Of a DNA stretch of 54,924 nt, positions 6,411-14,219 are shown piece by piece. The stretch comes from a virus. Where the stretch lies: the IMG/VR virus record IMGVR_UViG_3300042402_003477, positions 1 to 54,924 of that record. The stretch is one strand, 5' to 3'. A program made the position numbers and the translations under genes. A model generated the notes under the pieces. The model worked only from the letters and a program-made list of their open reading frames with translations, was not told where the DNA came from and did not search any database. Position 1 is the first letter of the stretch. Each line of letters starts with the position of its first letter.

Positions 6411-7316
6411 ATGTCCTTTTCAGATCTTAAGAAAAAATCTTCTCTTGGTTCTCTGACTTCTAAACTGATTAGTGAAGTTGAGAAGATGAATACTTCAGGT
6501 GGTTCTGATGAACGAATCTGGAAACCAGAAGTCGATAAAGCAGGCAATGGTTTCGCAGTCATCCGTTTCCTTCCTGCTCCAGAGGGTGAAGAACTTCCCT
6601 GGGCAAAAGTCTACAGTCACGCATTTCAAGGAACTGGTGGATGGTTCATTGATAACTGCCTGACTACTGTAAATCAATCCTGTCCTGTTTGCGAATCCAA
6701 TCGTGATCTTTGGAACACTGGAAGCAAAGCAAATCAGGAGATTGTACGTCAACGTAAACGCAAACTCTCCTATTACTCCAACATCTATGTTGTAAGTGAT
6801 AAGGCACATCCCGAAAACGAAGGTAAGGTGTTCCTCTTCAAGTTTGGTAAGAAGATCTTTGATAAGATTTCTGCAGCAATGCAACCAGAGTTTGATGATG
6901 AAACTCCAATTGATCCTTTTGATTTCTGGCAAGGTGCTAACTTCAAAGTGAAGATCACTAAGAAGGATGGGTATTGGAACTATGACAAGTCCGAGTTTGA
7001 TTCCCCTGGAACTCTTGGTAATTTTGATGATGATGTTCTTGAAAGTATCTGGAAGAAAGCATACTCTCTTGAGGACTTCACTAAAGCAGATTCCTTCAAG
7101 TCCTACGAACAACTTGATGCTCGTCTCAAGTCTGTCCTAGGTCAGAAGACTGCTCCTAAGAAAGATGAATCTTTCGATGATGAGGACAATGATCGTGGTC
7201 CAGAACTGACTGAAGATCTTCGTTCCGAACTTAATTCACTCTCTCGTTCTTCTTCAAGTGTTGATGAAGATGAAGATGATGCTCTAAGTTACTTCCAAAA
7301 ACTTGCCGAGGAATGA
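6411..7316 (+). CDS. 32: Single-stranded DNA-binding protein gp32
   Basis: A 301-residue protein like T4 gp32. The N-terminal basic, cooperativity-type segment is SFSDLKKKSSLGSL. The zinc ligands are His70, Cys83, Cys91 and Cys94; T4 uses His-Cys-Cys-Cys with 13, 10 and 3 spacing, here 13, 8 and 3. The C-terminal tail is acidic and Ser-rich (SRSSSSVDEDEDDALSYF), the usual partner-binding tail. It coats replication, recombination and repair intermediates. Arg codons are mostly CGT/CGA and Phe TTC, unlike the AGA/TTT-rich neighbours, suggesting selection for high expression. The leader carries a probable autogenous operator. Confidence 0.95.
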   Translation: MSFSDLKKKSSLGSLTSKLISEVEKMNTSGGSDERIWKPEVDKAGNGFAVIRFLPAPEGEELPWAKVYSHAFQGTGGWFIDNCLTTVNQSCPVCESNRDLWNTGSKANQEIVRQRKRKLSYYSNIYVVSDKAHPENEGKVFLFKFGKKIFDKISAAMQPEFDDETPIDPFDFWQGANFKVKITKKDGYWNYDKSEFDSPGTLGNFDDDVLESIWKKAYSLEDFTKADSFKSYEQLDARLKSVLGQKTAPKKDESFDDEDNDRGPELTEDLRSELNSLSRSSSSVDEDEDDALSYFQKLAEE

Positions 7317-7979
7317 TTATCTGAGGGAGATGATTCTTAAATCATCTCCTTTTTTTGTAAGGTCATCTACGTATTGAGATGAGAAACCATATGACATAAT
7401 CTGTCTCATATCATCAATTGCTGTTTGTAAATATCTTGTTCTCAATATGTAAATGTTTCTCTTTTCATCATTCAATTTTGTTTCATATTCATAATTTGAA
7501 ACTGATTTAATAGGAGAGATTGTTTTTGTTACTTCTTCTATTGGATCATAATAATTCATAGAAAAGTTTTGATCTACCATTTTTCCACTGGGGAGAATTA
7601 GTTTTCCATTTCCATCATAGTATGTAATCGTTTCATAATGATGGATCTCTGATAATTCTTCTTCAGTATATTTTCTAGTTAAGTAATTTTGCATCTCATA
7701 GTCAGACATCGGCCATTCTGTTCTGACATTGATAACATTGTTTGAAATCAATACAACCCAATCATAGATTGGACTTCCATAGATCTTCTCTGCAACTTGC
7801 TCTGGACGTTCTTCACCTTGGATTGTATACTTTGAAAAGACAGTTATATTTTGAAAAAAGTCATCACGAATCTTTGCTCTACGAAATAGATTCTTAACCC
7901 TCACATAATCATATGCAGAGTTTCTTTCTGGTAATTGAGACTGGTAAAGTAAGTCTGATACTTCTCTGAAATAAGTCAT
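7317..7979 (-). CDS. 53: Baseplate wedge protein gp53
   Basis: A 220-residue protein matching T4 gp53. It has an N-terminal RVKNLFRRAKIRDDFF, a YTIQGEERPEQVAEKIYGSPIYDWVVLISN block (T4 has a very similar RPEELANAIYG...YWVLLMCN), and a C-terminal LNDEKRNIYILRTRYLQ. gp53 joins wedges and is required for assembling six wedges around the hub. Its N-terminal region resembles LysM domains in T4 structures. It is the last gene of the leftward operon gp4, gp2-like, gp48, gp53. Confidence 0.9.
   Translation of the reverse strand: MTYFREVSDLLYQSQLPERNSAYDYVRVKNLFRRAKIRDDFFQNITVFSKYTIQGEERPEQVAEKIYGSPIYDWVVLISNNVINVRTEWPMSDYEMQNYLTRKYTEEELSEIHHYETITYYDGNGKLILPSGKMVDQNFSMNYYDPIEEVTKTISPIKSVSNYEYETKLNDEKRNIYILRTRYLQTAIDDMRQIMSYGFSSQYVDDLTKKGDDLRIISLR
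7326..7356 (+). terminator. gp32 terminator inside the end of gp53
   Basis: A perfect 10-bp stem, GGAGATGATT (7326-7335) and AATCATCTCC (7340-7349), has loop CTTA and seven T residues (7350-7356). It ends the rightward replication operon. The same bases encode the C-terminus of gp53 on the other strand. Confidence 0.92.
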
Positions 7980-7982
7980 TTA

Positions 7983-9524
7983 TTATACTCCTGGAGGTCT
8001 CGATGTAGGTTGGAATGGTTCAACTGGTACTATCAGGGATTGTGCTGGAGAAGTTCCTTGTCCTGATGGACCAGGAGGTCCAGGAGGTGTAGGTGTTCCT
8101 CCACCAGTATTTTGAGTGGTTCCAAAACTCACATTATTCAGACTATCATACCCAACGGTGTTTTCATCGTTTGCATCATAATTATCATTATACAGTGGGG
8201 TTAATTCCGTAAATGCCAATTGCATTGTGACTGCAATTGGTTGAGAACCTCCTGCGGGTTGATCATTAAATGCTGCATAAAATCCATCTGGAGTATAATT
8301 AACTACACATTGCTGAAGAGCACAAGTTTTAATTTTCCCAATACTTTTTAAATCATCATTAGTAGATTCAGAACCTCTAAAATGAATATCAAATACATTT
8401 GGAGCACCAAGGAAATATGCAGCCTTTCCACCAGATCTTTTTGCTGCCATTCCTTTTTTGAAGAACTTAAGAATGTATCTGATGTTTCTTGCTTCCTCTT
8501 GACTTCTTGGGGTCATCTTAAATTGGAACCCAAATGATCTTAACTTTGGTCCTTGGAATAATAATTCAAGGTTAGGATTGATTGCAGTTCCAGTAATTCT
8601 AGATCTGAATGCCTCTGGATTTATATTGATGCCGAATTTTTGAGTGACTGCTGCTGCAGCGTTCAGAGCAAGAAGTTGTTTTATTGTTTCATTTGCAGTC
8701 GTATCTTTATTAAGTGCATTTGATGCTGCCCCCATTGCACTTTGTATTGCTGCATCTAAATTGAAGTTGGCAAGACCACTCGCAGCACCTAAAGCAGCAC
8801 CACCAACTAATGCTGCTAATGATGACAGACTATCCTCACCCCAAGCAGTTACATTAGTTTCCGAAATATCATTAGGCATTGGAAGAACTGCAGTTCCTAT
8901 TAATTCACTTTCTGTAGGTTTTTCACGAAATCTTTCTTTTGAAAATTCACCCGCAATTATTTTGTTAATATCTAATCCCTTTCCATTTAAAACTTCTGGA
9001 GTTCTATATCGTCTTTGGACTATTACTATTCTATCTTGTCCTGAACTCATATCCAATGGATACTTCAAAAATTCAGGTTTAAATTTTTCATTTTCTGATT
9101 GAAAGTCTTTCGAGGTTACTTCAAAAATTGCTGGAGTTCCTGATGGTGCTCCAGAACCTCCACCAGTATCTTGATTTGGGTCTGCTCCTGGTGGATTTTC
9201 CGGTGGAGAAACTTCAGTATTTCCTAGTAATAATTCTTCTGCGTTAGTTGCTCCACCAACAGTTGCTGTTGCTACAGACTGTCTTCTAAATATATCAATA
9301 TTTTTTATAATTGAAATTTCATTATCCTTTGTTATAGGAGCGTTTTCATCAAAGGTTAATTTGTTACTTTTTAAATCGAGAGTTCCTATTGATTGGAAAT
9401 CAAATTGAGATTTTCTTTGATAAATTTGAGATACTTTAGTTGTAGGATTTACTACTATCGAGTATTTTCCGTTTATATTCGGCAATAAAAATTCATTTTT
9501 TCCTGGTTCTCCGTAGGTTTCCAT
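7983..9524 (-). CDS. 48: Baseplate tail-tube cap protein gp48
   Basis: A 513-residue protein, longer than T4 gp48 (about 364). It has a Pro/Gly-rich insert near residues 105-130 (PPENPPGADPNQDTGGG), an Ala-rich helical middle, and the gp48-type core FGFQFKMTPRSQEEARNIRYILKFF. The core is followed by a C-terminal VNYTPDGFYAAFND...VTMQLAFTELTPL block (T4: DKTPNGNF...TLEITMREIITL). The last 60 residues are Pro/Gly-rich. gp48 caps the hub and starts tail-tube polymerisation. The proline-rich ends look like cyanophage-specific extensions. Confidence 0.85.
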   Translation of the reverse strand: METYGEPGKNEFLLPNINGKYSIVVNPTTKVSQIYQRKSQFDFQSIGTLDLKSNKLTFDENAPITKDNEISIIKNIDIFRRQSVATATVGGATNAEELLLGNTEVSPPENPPGADPNQDTGGGSGAPSGTPAIFEVTSKDFQSENEKFKPEFLKYPLDMSSGQDRIVIVQRRYRTPEVLNGKGLDINKIIAGEFSKERFREKPTESELIGTAVLPMPNDISETNVTAWGEDSLSSLAALVGGAALGAASGLANFNLDAAIQSAMGAASNALNKDTTANETIKQLLALNAAAAVTQKFGININPEAFRSRITGTAINPNLELLFQGPKLRSFGFQFKMTPRSQEEARNIRYILKFFKKGMAAKRSGGKAAYFLGAPNVFDIHFRGSESTNDDLKSIGKIKTCALQQCVVNYTPDGFYAAFNDQPAGGSQPIAVTMQLAFTELTPLYNDNYDANDENTVGYDSLNNVSFGTTQNTGGGTPTPPGPPGPSGQGTSPAQSLIVPVEPFQPTSRPPGV

Positions 9525-9526
9525 AT

Positions 9527-10087
9527 CTATCTACCCCACACTTTTTCTGAAGGAATTGGTATTTCTACTCCACCCAAGTCCCGAACAAATTCTTCGATAG
9601 GTAATAGACATATGGTATTCCATTCTGGTGTTGCAAAGTCTAAAAAAGGACTACGGACCTCTGATAATAAGTATTTATGTGCTCCTTTAGTAAACTTTGG
9701 AATTTTATTTTCTGCAAGTGAATTTGCAATTCCAATTCGTTCTTCTGGAGAATAATAATGTAGATTGACCGCAAAGAAATAATTAGGTTGAAAGTCTAAA
9801 ATATAAGCAAGAGGATACTTATCGTAGAATGGAAGTTGCCTTCTCCACTTGGCACGGTATTCCCATAACATTAAACTGAATAGTTTTGGAAATCCTCTCA
9901 CGACATTTTGATCTCGACCTCCCATAACATCAATATCATCAACCCTCTCATCAGTTATCATTTTACTGGGATCTTTTTCATACTTAACTGATCGTGCGAA
10001 AAAGATATTAGAACGATACCATTCCTTTGATCTATTCTGTCCCCCTGCTTTTTGATTAACTTCTTCGAAGATTGTTCTATACGCCAA
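9527..10087 (-). CDS. gp2-like DNA end protector / head completion protein
   Basis: A 186-residue protein with the pattern LPFYDKYPLAYILD...FFAVNLHYYSPEER, then HKYLLSEVRSPFLDF and CLLPIEEFV. I recall this arrangement (LPYYDxFPLV, NLHYL, HVRS, LPxExF) from the T4-like gp2 family annotated as DNA end protector. Its position beside gp4 also fits, since genes 2 and 4 adjoin in T4. T4 gp2 protects packaged DNA ends from host RecBCD and helps complete the head. It overlaps gp4 by 11 bases. An alternative is an unassigned baseplate protein. Confidence 0.6.
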   Translation of the reverse strand: MAYRTIFEEVNQKAGGQNRSKEWYRSNIFFARSVKYEKDPSKMITDERVDDIDVMGGRDQNVVRGFPKLFSLMLWEYRAKWRRQLPFYDKYPLAYILDFQPNYFFAVNLHYYSPEERIGIANSLAENKIPKFTKGAHKYLLSEVRSPFLDFATPEWNTICLLPIEEFVRDLGGVEIPIPSEKVWGR

Positions 10088-10511
10088 GATTATCCTCCGT
10101 AAGTATTTGGAATTTCCACTTTCGATCTAAACAAAACTCTTCTGCTGCTTTCCATTTTGCCTGGTTCTTGGCGTATTCTTTCACTTCGTAGATTTGTTTT
10201 TGAGTAATTTTTTTACCAACCTTTGGTTCTTTAACTTGTCTTTTGGGTTTGATTTCAATTAAACTTTCTTTGATACATCCATCAGCATCTTTATACTTTA
10301 TAAAAAAGTCTGGATAGTATCTATGAATTCTGTTATCAATAGGAGAAATATATGGAATATGTATTTCTTCAGAGGACCACTTTAGAATATTTTCATTTTT
10401 ATCACAGTAGTTCATAAATTTAAGTTCCCATAATGATCTATAAATTATATTTTTATAGTCACCAATGTACTTTTCTGGGAATGATGGTTTGAATATTCCC
10501 TTATAGGACAT
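10077..10511 (-). CDS. 4: Head completion protein gp4 (nuclease-like fold)
   Basis: A 144-residue protein closely matching T4 gp4 (gp50). Shared segments are KYIGDYKNIIYRSLWELKFM, WSSEEIHIPYISPIDNRIHR, YYPDFFIKYKD, LIEIKPKRQ and a C-terminal AEEFCLDRKWKFQILTEDNL. The PDFF...EIKPK pair resembles the metal-binding core of PD-(D/E)XK nucleases. gp4 is needed for head completion and tail joining. The gene heads a leftward operon divergent from the tube protein gene at 10543. Confidence 0.93.
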   Translation of the reverse strand: MSYKGIFKPSFPEKYIGDYKNIIYRSLWELKFMNYCDKNENILKWSSEEIHIPYISPIDNRIHRYYPDFFIKYKDADGCIKESLIEIKPKRQVKEPKVGKKITQKQIYEVKEYAKNQAKWKAAEEFCLDRKWKFQILTEDNLGV

Positions 10512-10542
10512 ACATATATTATATACACTTCCAATTATTTAG
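10512..10542. promoter_or_regulatory. AT-rich divergent promoter region
   Basis: This 31-base gap separates the leftward gp4 operon from the rightward tube gene. It holds TATATTATATAC on the plus strand (TATAAT on the minus strand), loosely like late promoters, but no perfect TATAAATA. Promoter activity is expected from the layout rather than proven by sequence. Confidence 0.35.
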
Positions 10543-11163
10543 ATGCCATCAAGAAGACTTTTCTATAGTACTGATGAGTTAGTAAGGAAATTTAAACCGT
10601 CACTTACCTCAACATTTGATGTGTTTATTAGTAAGTCATTTTCTGGAATTGATGATGAGGTTGTAAATTTTTCAGCATATGAAGCTGTCCTTCCAGGTTC
10701 ATCTTTTGAACTAGGACAAGTGTTTGGTGATAGGCAAGGAGTAACAGAACAGTATGCAACTAAGAGAGTTTATCCTCCTGTAGATGTGAGTTTTTATGTT
10801 GATGTTGAGTATGGTGTATTAGATTTTTTCGAGAGGTGGTTTAAGCAAATTAATGATAAGTCTGATAATTTTAGATTTAGCTATCCATCTGGAGGTTATA
10901 AAACTAATGTAATTATTACGAAATTTGAAAGAGAATTTAGAGAAAGTAAAGATAGATTGAATTCCCCAGGAACCGCAGGAACAGTTTCTGAACCATCATA
11001 TCAAGCAAGATATAATTTAAGAAATGCGTTTCCTTCTAATATTATTTCGGTTCCTGTATCATATGGTCAATCTGATGTATTAAGAACAACTATAACGTTC
11101 AATTATGATTACTATGATTTTGAAGTTAAGAAGAATAAGACATCGTTCAATAAAGAAATCTAA
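10543..11163 (+). CDS. Tail-tube-fold protein, probable tube initiator gp54
   Basis: This 206-residue protein has the look of the gp19/gp54 tail-tube family: an N-terminal TFDVFISKSFSG strand pair, YEAVLPGSS, YATKRVYPPVDVSFYVD, a DFFERWFKQIND helix, then YNLRNAFPSNIISVPVSYG and TITFNYDYYDF near the C-terminus. In T4, gp54 sits on gp48 and starts tube assembly. Here gp48 is encoded nearby on the opposite strand. The major tube protein gp19 would be elsewhere. It is much shorter than T4 gp54 (about 320), so a second tube-like protein is the alternative. Confidence 0.62.
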   Translation: MPSRRLFYSTDELVRKFKPSLTSTFDVFISKSFSGIDDEVVNFSAYEAVLPGSSFELGQVFGDRQGVTEQYATKRVYPPVDVSFYVDVEYGVLDFFERWFKQINDKSDNFRFSYPSGGYKTNVIITKFEREFRESKDRLNSPGTAGTVSEPSYQARYNLRNAFPSNIISVPVSYGQSDVLRTTITFNYDYYDFEVKKNKTSFNKEI

Positions 11164-11166
11164 ATA
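11159..11166 (+). promoter_or_regulatory. Late-promoter-like TCTAAATA
   Basis: One mismatch to TATAAATA, overlapping the stop codon of the tube gene and 27 bases before the gp26 start. A similar TCTAAATA overlaps the thyX stop at 3466-3473. Confidence 0.35.
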
Positions 11167-11192
11167 CTTACAACTGAATTGTATATTTCAAA

Positions 11193-11924
11193 ATGCCTTT
11201 ACCAAAGATTGCAACTCCTAGTTATGAGTTGATTTTACCATCTACTAAAAAACCAATTAAGTATCGTCCATTCCTAGTTAAAGAAGAGAAAATTCTTATT
11301 CTTGCAATGGAAAGTGGAAATCAAGATGAGATTACAAATGCAGTCAAAACTACTTTAAAAGATTGCATCCTAACTCGTGGAGTAAAAATTGAAACTCTTC
11401 CTAGTTTTGATATTGAATATTTGTTCTTGAATATTCGTGCAAAGTCTGTGGGAGAATCTGTTGAACTGACTATTACTTGTCCCGATGACAATCAAACTCA
11501 AGTTGATGTTAGTGTAAATATTGACGAAATTAAAGTTCTAATTCCAGAGGGACATACTTCTGAAGTTAAAGTTGATGATAATATTACAGTGAAGATGAAG
11601 TATCCATCACTTCAAGAATTTATTGATAACAACTTTGATTTTGGTGCTCAAAATAATAGTAAAGAAGTAATTGACAAATCATTTGAGGTTGTTGCTTCTT
11701 GTGTTGATATGGTTTATACTAAAGATGAATCTTGGTCTGCAGGAGATGTCAGTAAGAAGGAATTGATTTCTTGGTTAGAAACTATGGATTCAAATCAATT
11801 CAAAGGAATTGAGCAGTTCTTCGACACAATGCCTAAATTATCTCATACATTAACTGTCGTTAATCCAAAAACAAAAGTTGAAAATGAAATAGTTTTAGAA
11901 GGGTTATCAAGTTTTTTCGGATAA
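11193..11924 (+). CDS. 26: Baseplate hub assembly protein gp26
   Basis: A 243-residue protein of the T4 baseplate gp26 family as annotated in cyanophages. Recognisable segments are an N-terminal IKYRPFLVKEEKILILAMES, LPSFDIEYLFLNIRAKSVG, VELTITCPDDN and a C-terminal helical part with FFDTMPKLSHTLT. gp26 helps build the central hub. The final codons AGT TTT TTC GGA TAA contain the slippery heptamer T-TTT-TTC. The next ORF lies in the -1 frame and starts within the stop region, so a fusion with the following ORF is likely to be made at some rate. Confidence 0.85.
   Translation: MPLPKIATPSYELILPSTKKPIKYRPFLVKEEKILILAMESGNQDEITNAVKTTLKDCILTRGVKIETLPSFDIEYLFLNIRAKSVGESVELTITCPDDNQTQVDVSVNIDEIKVLIPEGHTSEVKVDDNITVKMKYPSLQEFIDNNFDFGAQNNSKEVIDKSFEVVASCVDMVYTKDESWSAGDVSKKELISWLETMDSNQFKGIEQFFDTMPKLSHTLTVVNPKTKVENEIVLEGLSSFFG
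11912..11918 (+). promoter_or_regulatory. Candidate -1 frameshift site T-TTT-TTC
   Basis: The gp26 frame reads AGT TTT TTC GGA TAA. A tandem slip by -1 on T TTT TTC continues as CGG ATA ATG ATG AGT, straight into the gp51-like ORF. The stop of the zero frame is one codon later. I see no strong downstream hairpin or pseudoknot to stimulate it. Confidence 0.6.
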
Positions 11925-12106
11925 TGATGAGTCACGAAGACTTGGAATCTTATTTTAGAATTAATTTTGCCCTGATGCAGTATCATAAATATTCATTAAC
12001 AGAGATTGAAAATATGATACCTTGGGAAAGGGAAATCTATTTAACTCTATTGGAGCAACATATTCAGGAAGAAGAAGAAAAGGCATCAAAAAAGCAGAGT
12101 CTCTAA
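11924..12106 (+). CDS. 51: gp51-like hub assembly protein, short
   Basis: A 60-residue acidic helical protein, SHEDLESYFRINFALMQY then SLTEIENMIPWEREIYLTLL and a Glu-rich end. It follows gp26 as gene 51 follows 26 in T4, though T4 gp51 is far longer. The phrase IPWEREIYLTLL resembles the C-terminal part of frameshifted tail assembly chaperones (the T part of lambda G-GT). It can start at ATG 11924 or 11927 or be made as a gp26 fusion through the slippery site. The name follows cyanophage usage and is tentative. Confidence 0.65.
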   Translation: MMSHEDLESYFRINFALMQYHKYSLTEIENMIPWEREIYLTLLEQHIQEEEEKASKKQSL

Positions 12107-14218
12107 ATGGATACGCAAGATCTAATCAAAATTAAGAAACAAAGAATCCAGGAGGAACTCTATAAATTAGTTCCTCCTGGATTCCATTTGTCCCCACCTC
12201 CAAAGAATAGGGGAACGACTTATGAGAATTTAGATAGGTTTTTGGATAGAGATACTGAATTCTTGATGCAGGTTGGATATTTATATGCAACAAATAAAGA
12301 TTATGATACTGCAATACAACATTTAAGATTTTTCGGATATTCACTTTCTAACTATAAAGAAGCAGAAGGTAAGGGTATATTTCATAAAGAACCAGAATTA
12401 AACAGAAACCTCGTTGAGGCTTGCGATTACCTTATTCGTTTCTATGATCTTGCTGAAATTACTATTAAGAGAATTAATGATGAAGAAGATGTAAGACTTA
12501 AATTACTTCAACAGCAGCAGGATAAAGAGAAGAAAACATTAGAGCAATCTGAAGAGAAGAAGCAAAAGGCAAAATCATTTGTTTCTGGTGCTACTAGTTT
12601 TAGACCAGGAACAAAGGCAAAATTAAAAGTCACGAAGTTGCCTGGAATTATTCCAAAGAGAGCAGCTCCTCAAGAAATCGTAGATAAAATTTCAAAACCA
12701 CAGTTAGAAGCACAAGAAACTGAAGAAGGAATTGGTGGTTCAAAGAGAATTGTATCTGCTCTTGGAAGATTAGCATTATCAATTGAGCAGACTAATGATA
12801 ATCTGAATGCTACTCTTGCCAAGATTGCAGAAGATATTGCAAATACAAAGGTAGAAAATAAAAAAGAAGTTGATGAATATAGAAAGAGAGTTGCCAATCG
12901 TGGAAGAAAGATTGGGAAGACTGAACTCGGAAGCAGCAAAGTAGATGTTTCTGGTTTAGTTAAGAAGTATGTTGGAAACTTCTTTAGTGGTGCTGGTGGA
13001 GCAATTCGTGCTCTAGCACTCTTCAATATGCTAGAAGCATTTATGAACGGGAGACCGTTGGATGCTCTTGGTCCATTATTAGGAATTGGTGCTACTTATC
13101 TTCCTGCTATTGGCGGATTGATAGCAGGAATGATAGGGAAGAAAGTCCTGGGAGGACTACTTGGTGCTGCTAGAGGAGGTTCTGCCGCAAGAGGTGGAGT
13201 AACTGCAGCAAGAGGAGTTGGGACTGCTGCTGCAGGAATGCCTAGGTTAGGTAAGTTTGGAGCAATCGCAGCATTAGGTGCTGGAGCATTGGCACTTGGA
13301 AGTGGAATGCTGGGAAAGAATGGAGGGGAACAAGATACTTCTGCACCAGATTCTGCCATTCAAACAAGATTAGATGAACTCGAAACTCAACAGAAAGAAT
13401 CAACCCAACCTCAAGCATTAGGTGCCATACCAGATAGTGCTTTGAAGAGATTTGAATCATTGAATCAAAAATTTGAAAACGCACTTGACTTTTTATTGAA
13501 GAAACAAAAAGAGGTTCCACGTAGCAGAACTAGAGGTTCTGGTGGCAGTCCCACTCCACCGACACCTTCAGGAACTCCACCATCTGTAGATCAATTGTCA
13601 ACTGATGTCCCTCAAGATGTAAATATCACAGGACAAACCGTAGATGTTGCTGGAGGAATTAGTTATTATGGTCCAGGATTTGAAGGAAATAAAACGGCAA
13701 GTGGAACTACTTTTGACCCCAATGAGCTGACAGCAGCACATAAAACTTTGCCATTCGGAACATTATTAAAGGTAACAAACAAAGATAATAATAAATCTGT
13801 TGTTGTTAGAGTTACCGATAGAGGACCTTTTGTCGGGGACAGATCTTTAGATTTGAGTGAAGGTGCTATGAGAGCTCTTGGTGGTATTGGAACTGGAGTT
13901 CTAAAAAATGCTACTATTGAAGTTGTAGAACCGAAAAATTCTCCTCCATCAACACCAGCACAACAATCACCAGTAGCACCAGCACCTAATCCCGTTGATC
14001 CAAATGGACCTCAATCAAATATAAAAAGATTAAGTGAATCAGTTGCAAAAGTTCCACAATCAACTCCAAATTTAATAGCATTAGGATTGCCCCCGCAAAA
14101 TTCGGAAAAAACTCCAATGTCTATGGGTGACAACGGAGGAAATCCTATTAATCCAGTTTCCACTGGTTATGATTGTGTATATAGTGATTCCGCAAAAACT
14201 TATTGCCAACTAGCATAA
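12107..14218 (+). CDS. Tail protein with RlpA-like cell-wall hydrolase domain
   Basis: A 703-residue protein. Residues 1-130 are helical, followed by a charged coiled-coil-like stretch rich in Lys/Glu/Gln. About 282-350 is a hydrophobic glycine-rich module (FFSGAGGAIRALALFNMLEAF). It is followed by Gly/Ala-rich helices, a Pro/Thr linker and a double-psi beta-barrel at about 516-606: GGISYYGPGFEG, LPFGTLLKVTN and VRVTDRGPF (Asp571). RlpA enzymes are lytic transglycosylases on peptidoglycan. Between gp51 and gp27 genes it fits a tail hub or tape-measure-like protein that opens the cell wall. The central module is shared with the next protein. A 16-bp inverted repeat lies 37 bases into the gene. 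Confidence 0.8.
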   Translation: MDTQDLIKIKKQRIQEELYKLVPPGFHLSPPPKNRGTTYENLDRFLDRDTEFLMQVGYLYATNKDYDTAIQHLRFFGYSLSNYKEAEGKGIFHKEPELNRNLVEACDYLIRFYDLAEITIKRINDEEDVRLKLLQQQQDKEKKTLEQSEEKKQKAKSFVSGATSFRPGTKAKLKVTKLPGIIPKRAAPQEIVDKISKPQLEAQETEEGIGGSKRIVSALGRLALSIEQTNDNLNATLAKIAEDIANTKVENKKEVDEYRKRVANRGRKIGKTELGSSKVDVSGLVKKYVGNFFSGAGGAIRALALFNMLEAFMNGRPLDALGPLLGIGATYLPAIGGLIAGMIGKKVLGGLLGAARGGSAARGGVTAARGVGTAAAGMPRLGKFGAIAALGAGALALGSGMLGKNGGEQDTSAPDSAIQTRLDELETQQKESTQPQALGAIPDSALKRFESLNQKFENALDFLLKKQKEVPRSRTRGSGGSPTPPTPSGTPPSVDQLSTDVPQDVNITGQTVDVAGGISYYGPGFEGNKTASGTTFDPNELTAAHKTLPFGTLLKVTNKDNNKSVVVRVTDRGPFVGDRSLDLSEGAMRALGGIGTGVLKNATIEVVEPKNSPPSTPAQQSPVAPAPNPVDPNGPQSNIKRLSESVAKVPQSTPNLIALGLPPQNSEKTPMSMGDNGGNPINPVSTGYDCVYSDSAKTYCQLA
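12144..12184. repeat. 16-bp perfect inverted repeat in the RlpA gene
   Basis: GAATCCAGGAGGAACT (12144-12159) and AGTTCCTCCTGGATTC (12169-12184) are exact reverse complements around the loop CTATAAATT. As RNA this is a very stable hairpin inside the first codons. It contains an AGGAGG and, in the loop, TATAAATT (one mismatch to a late promoter). Confidence 0.95.
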
Positions 14219-14219
14219 T

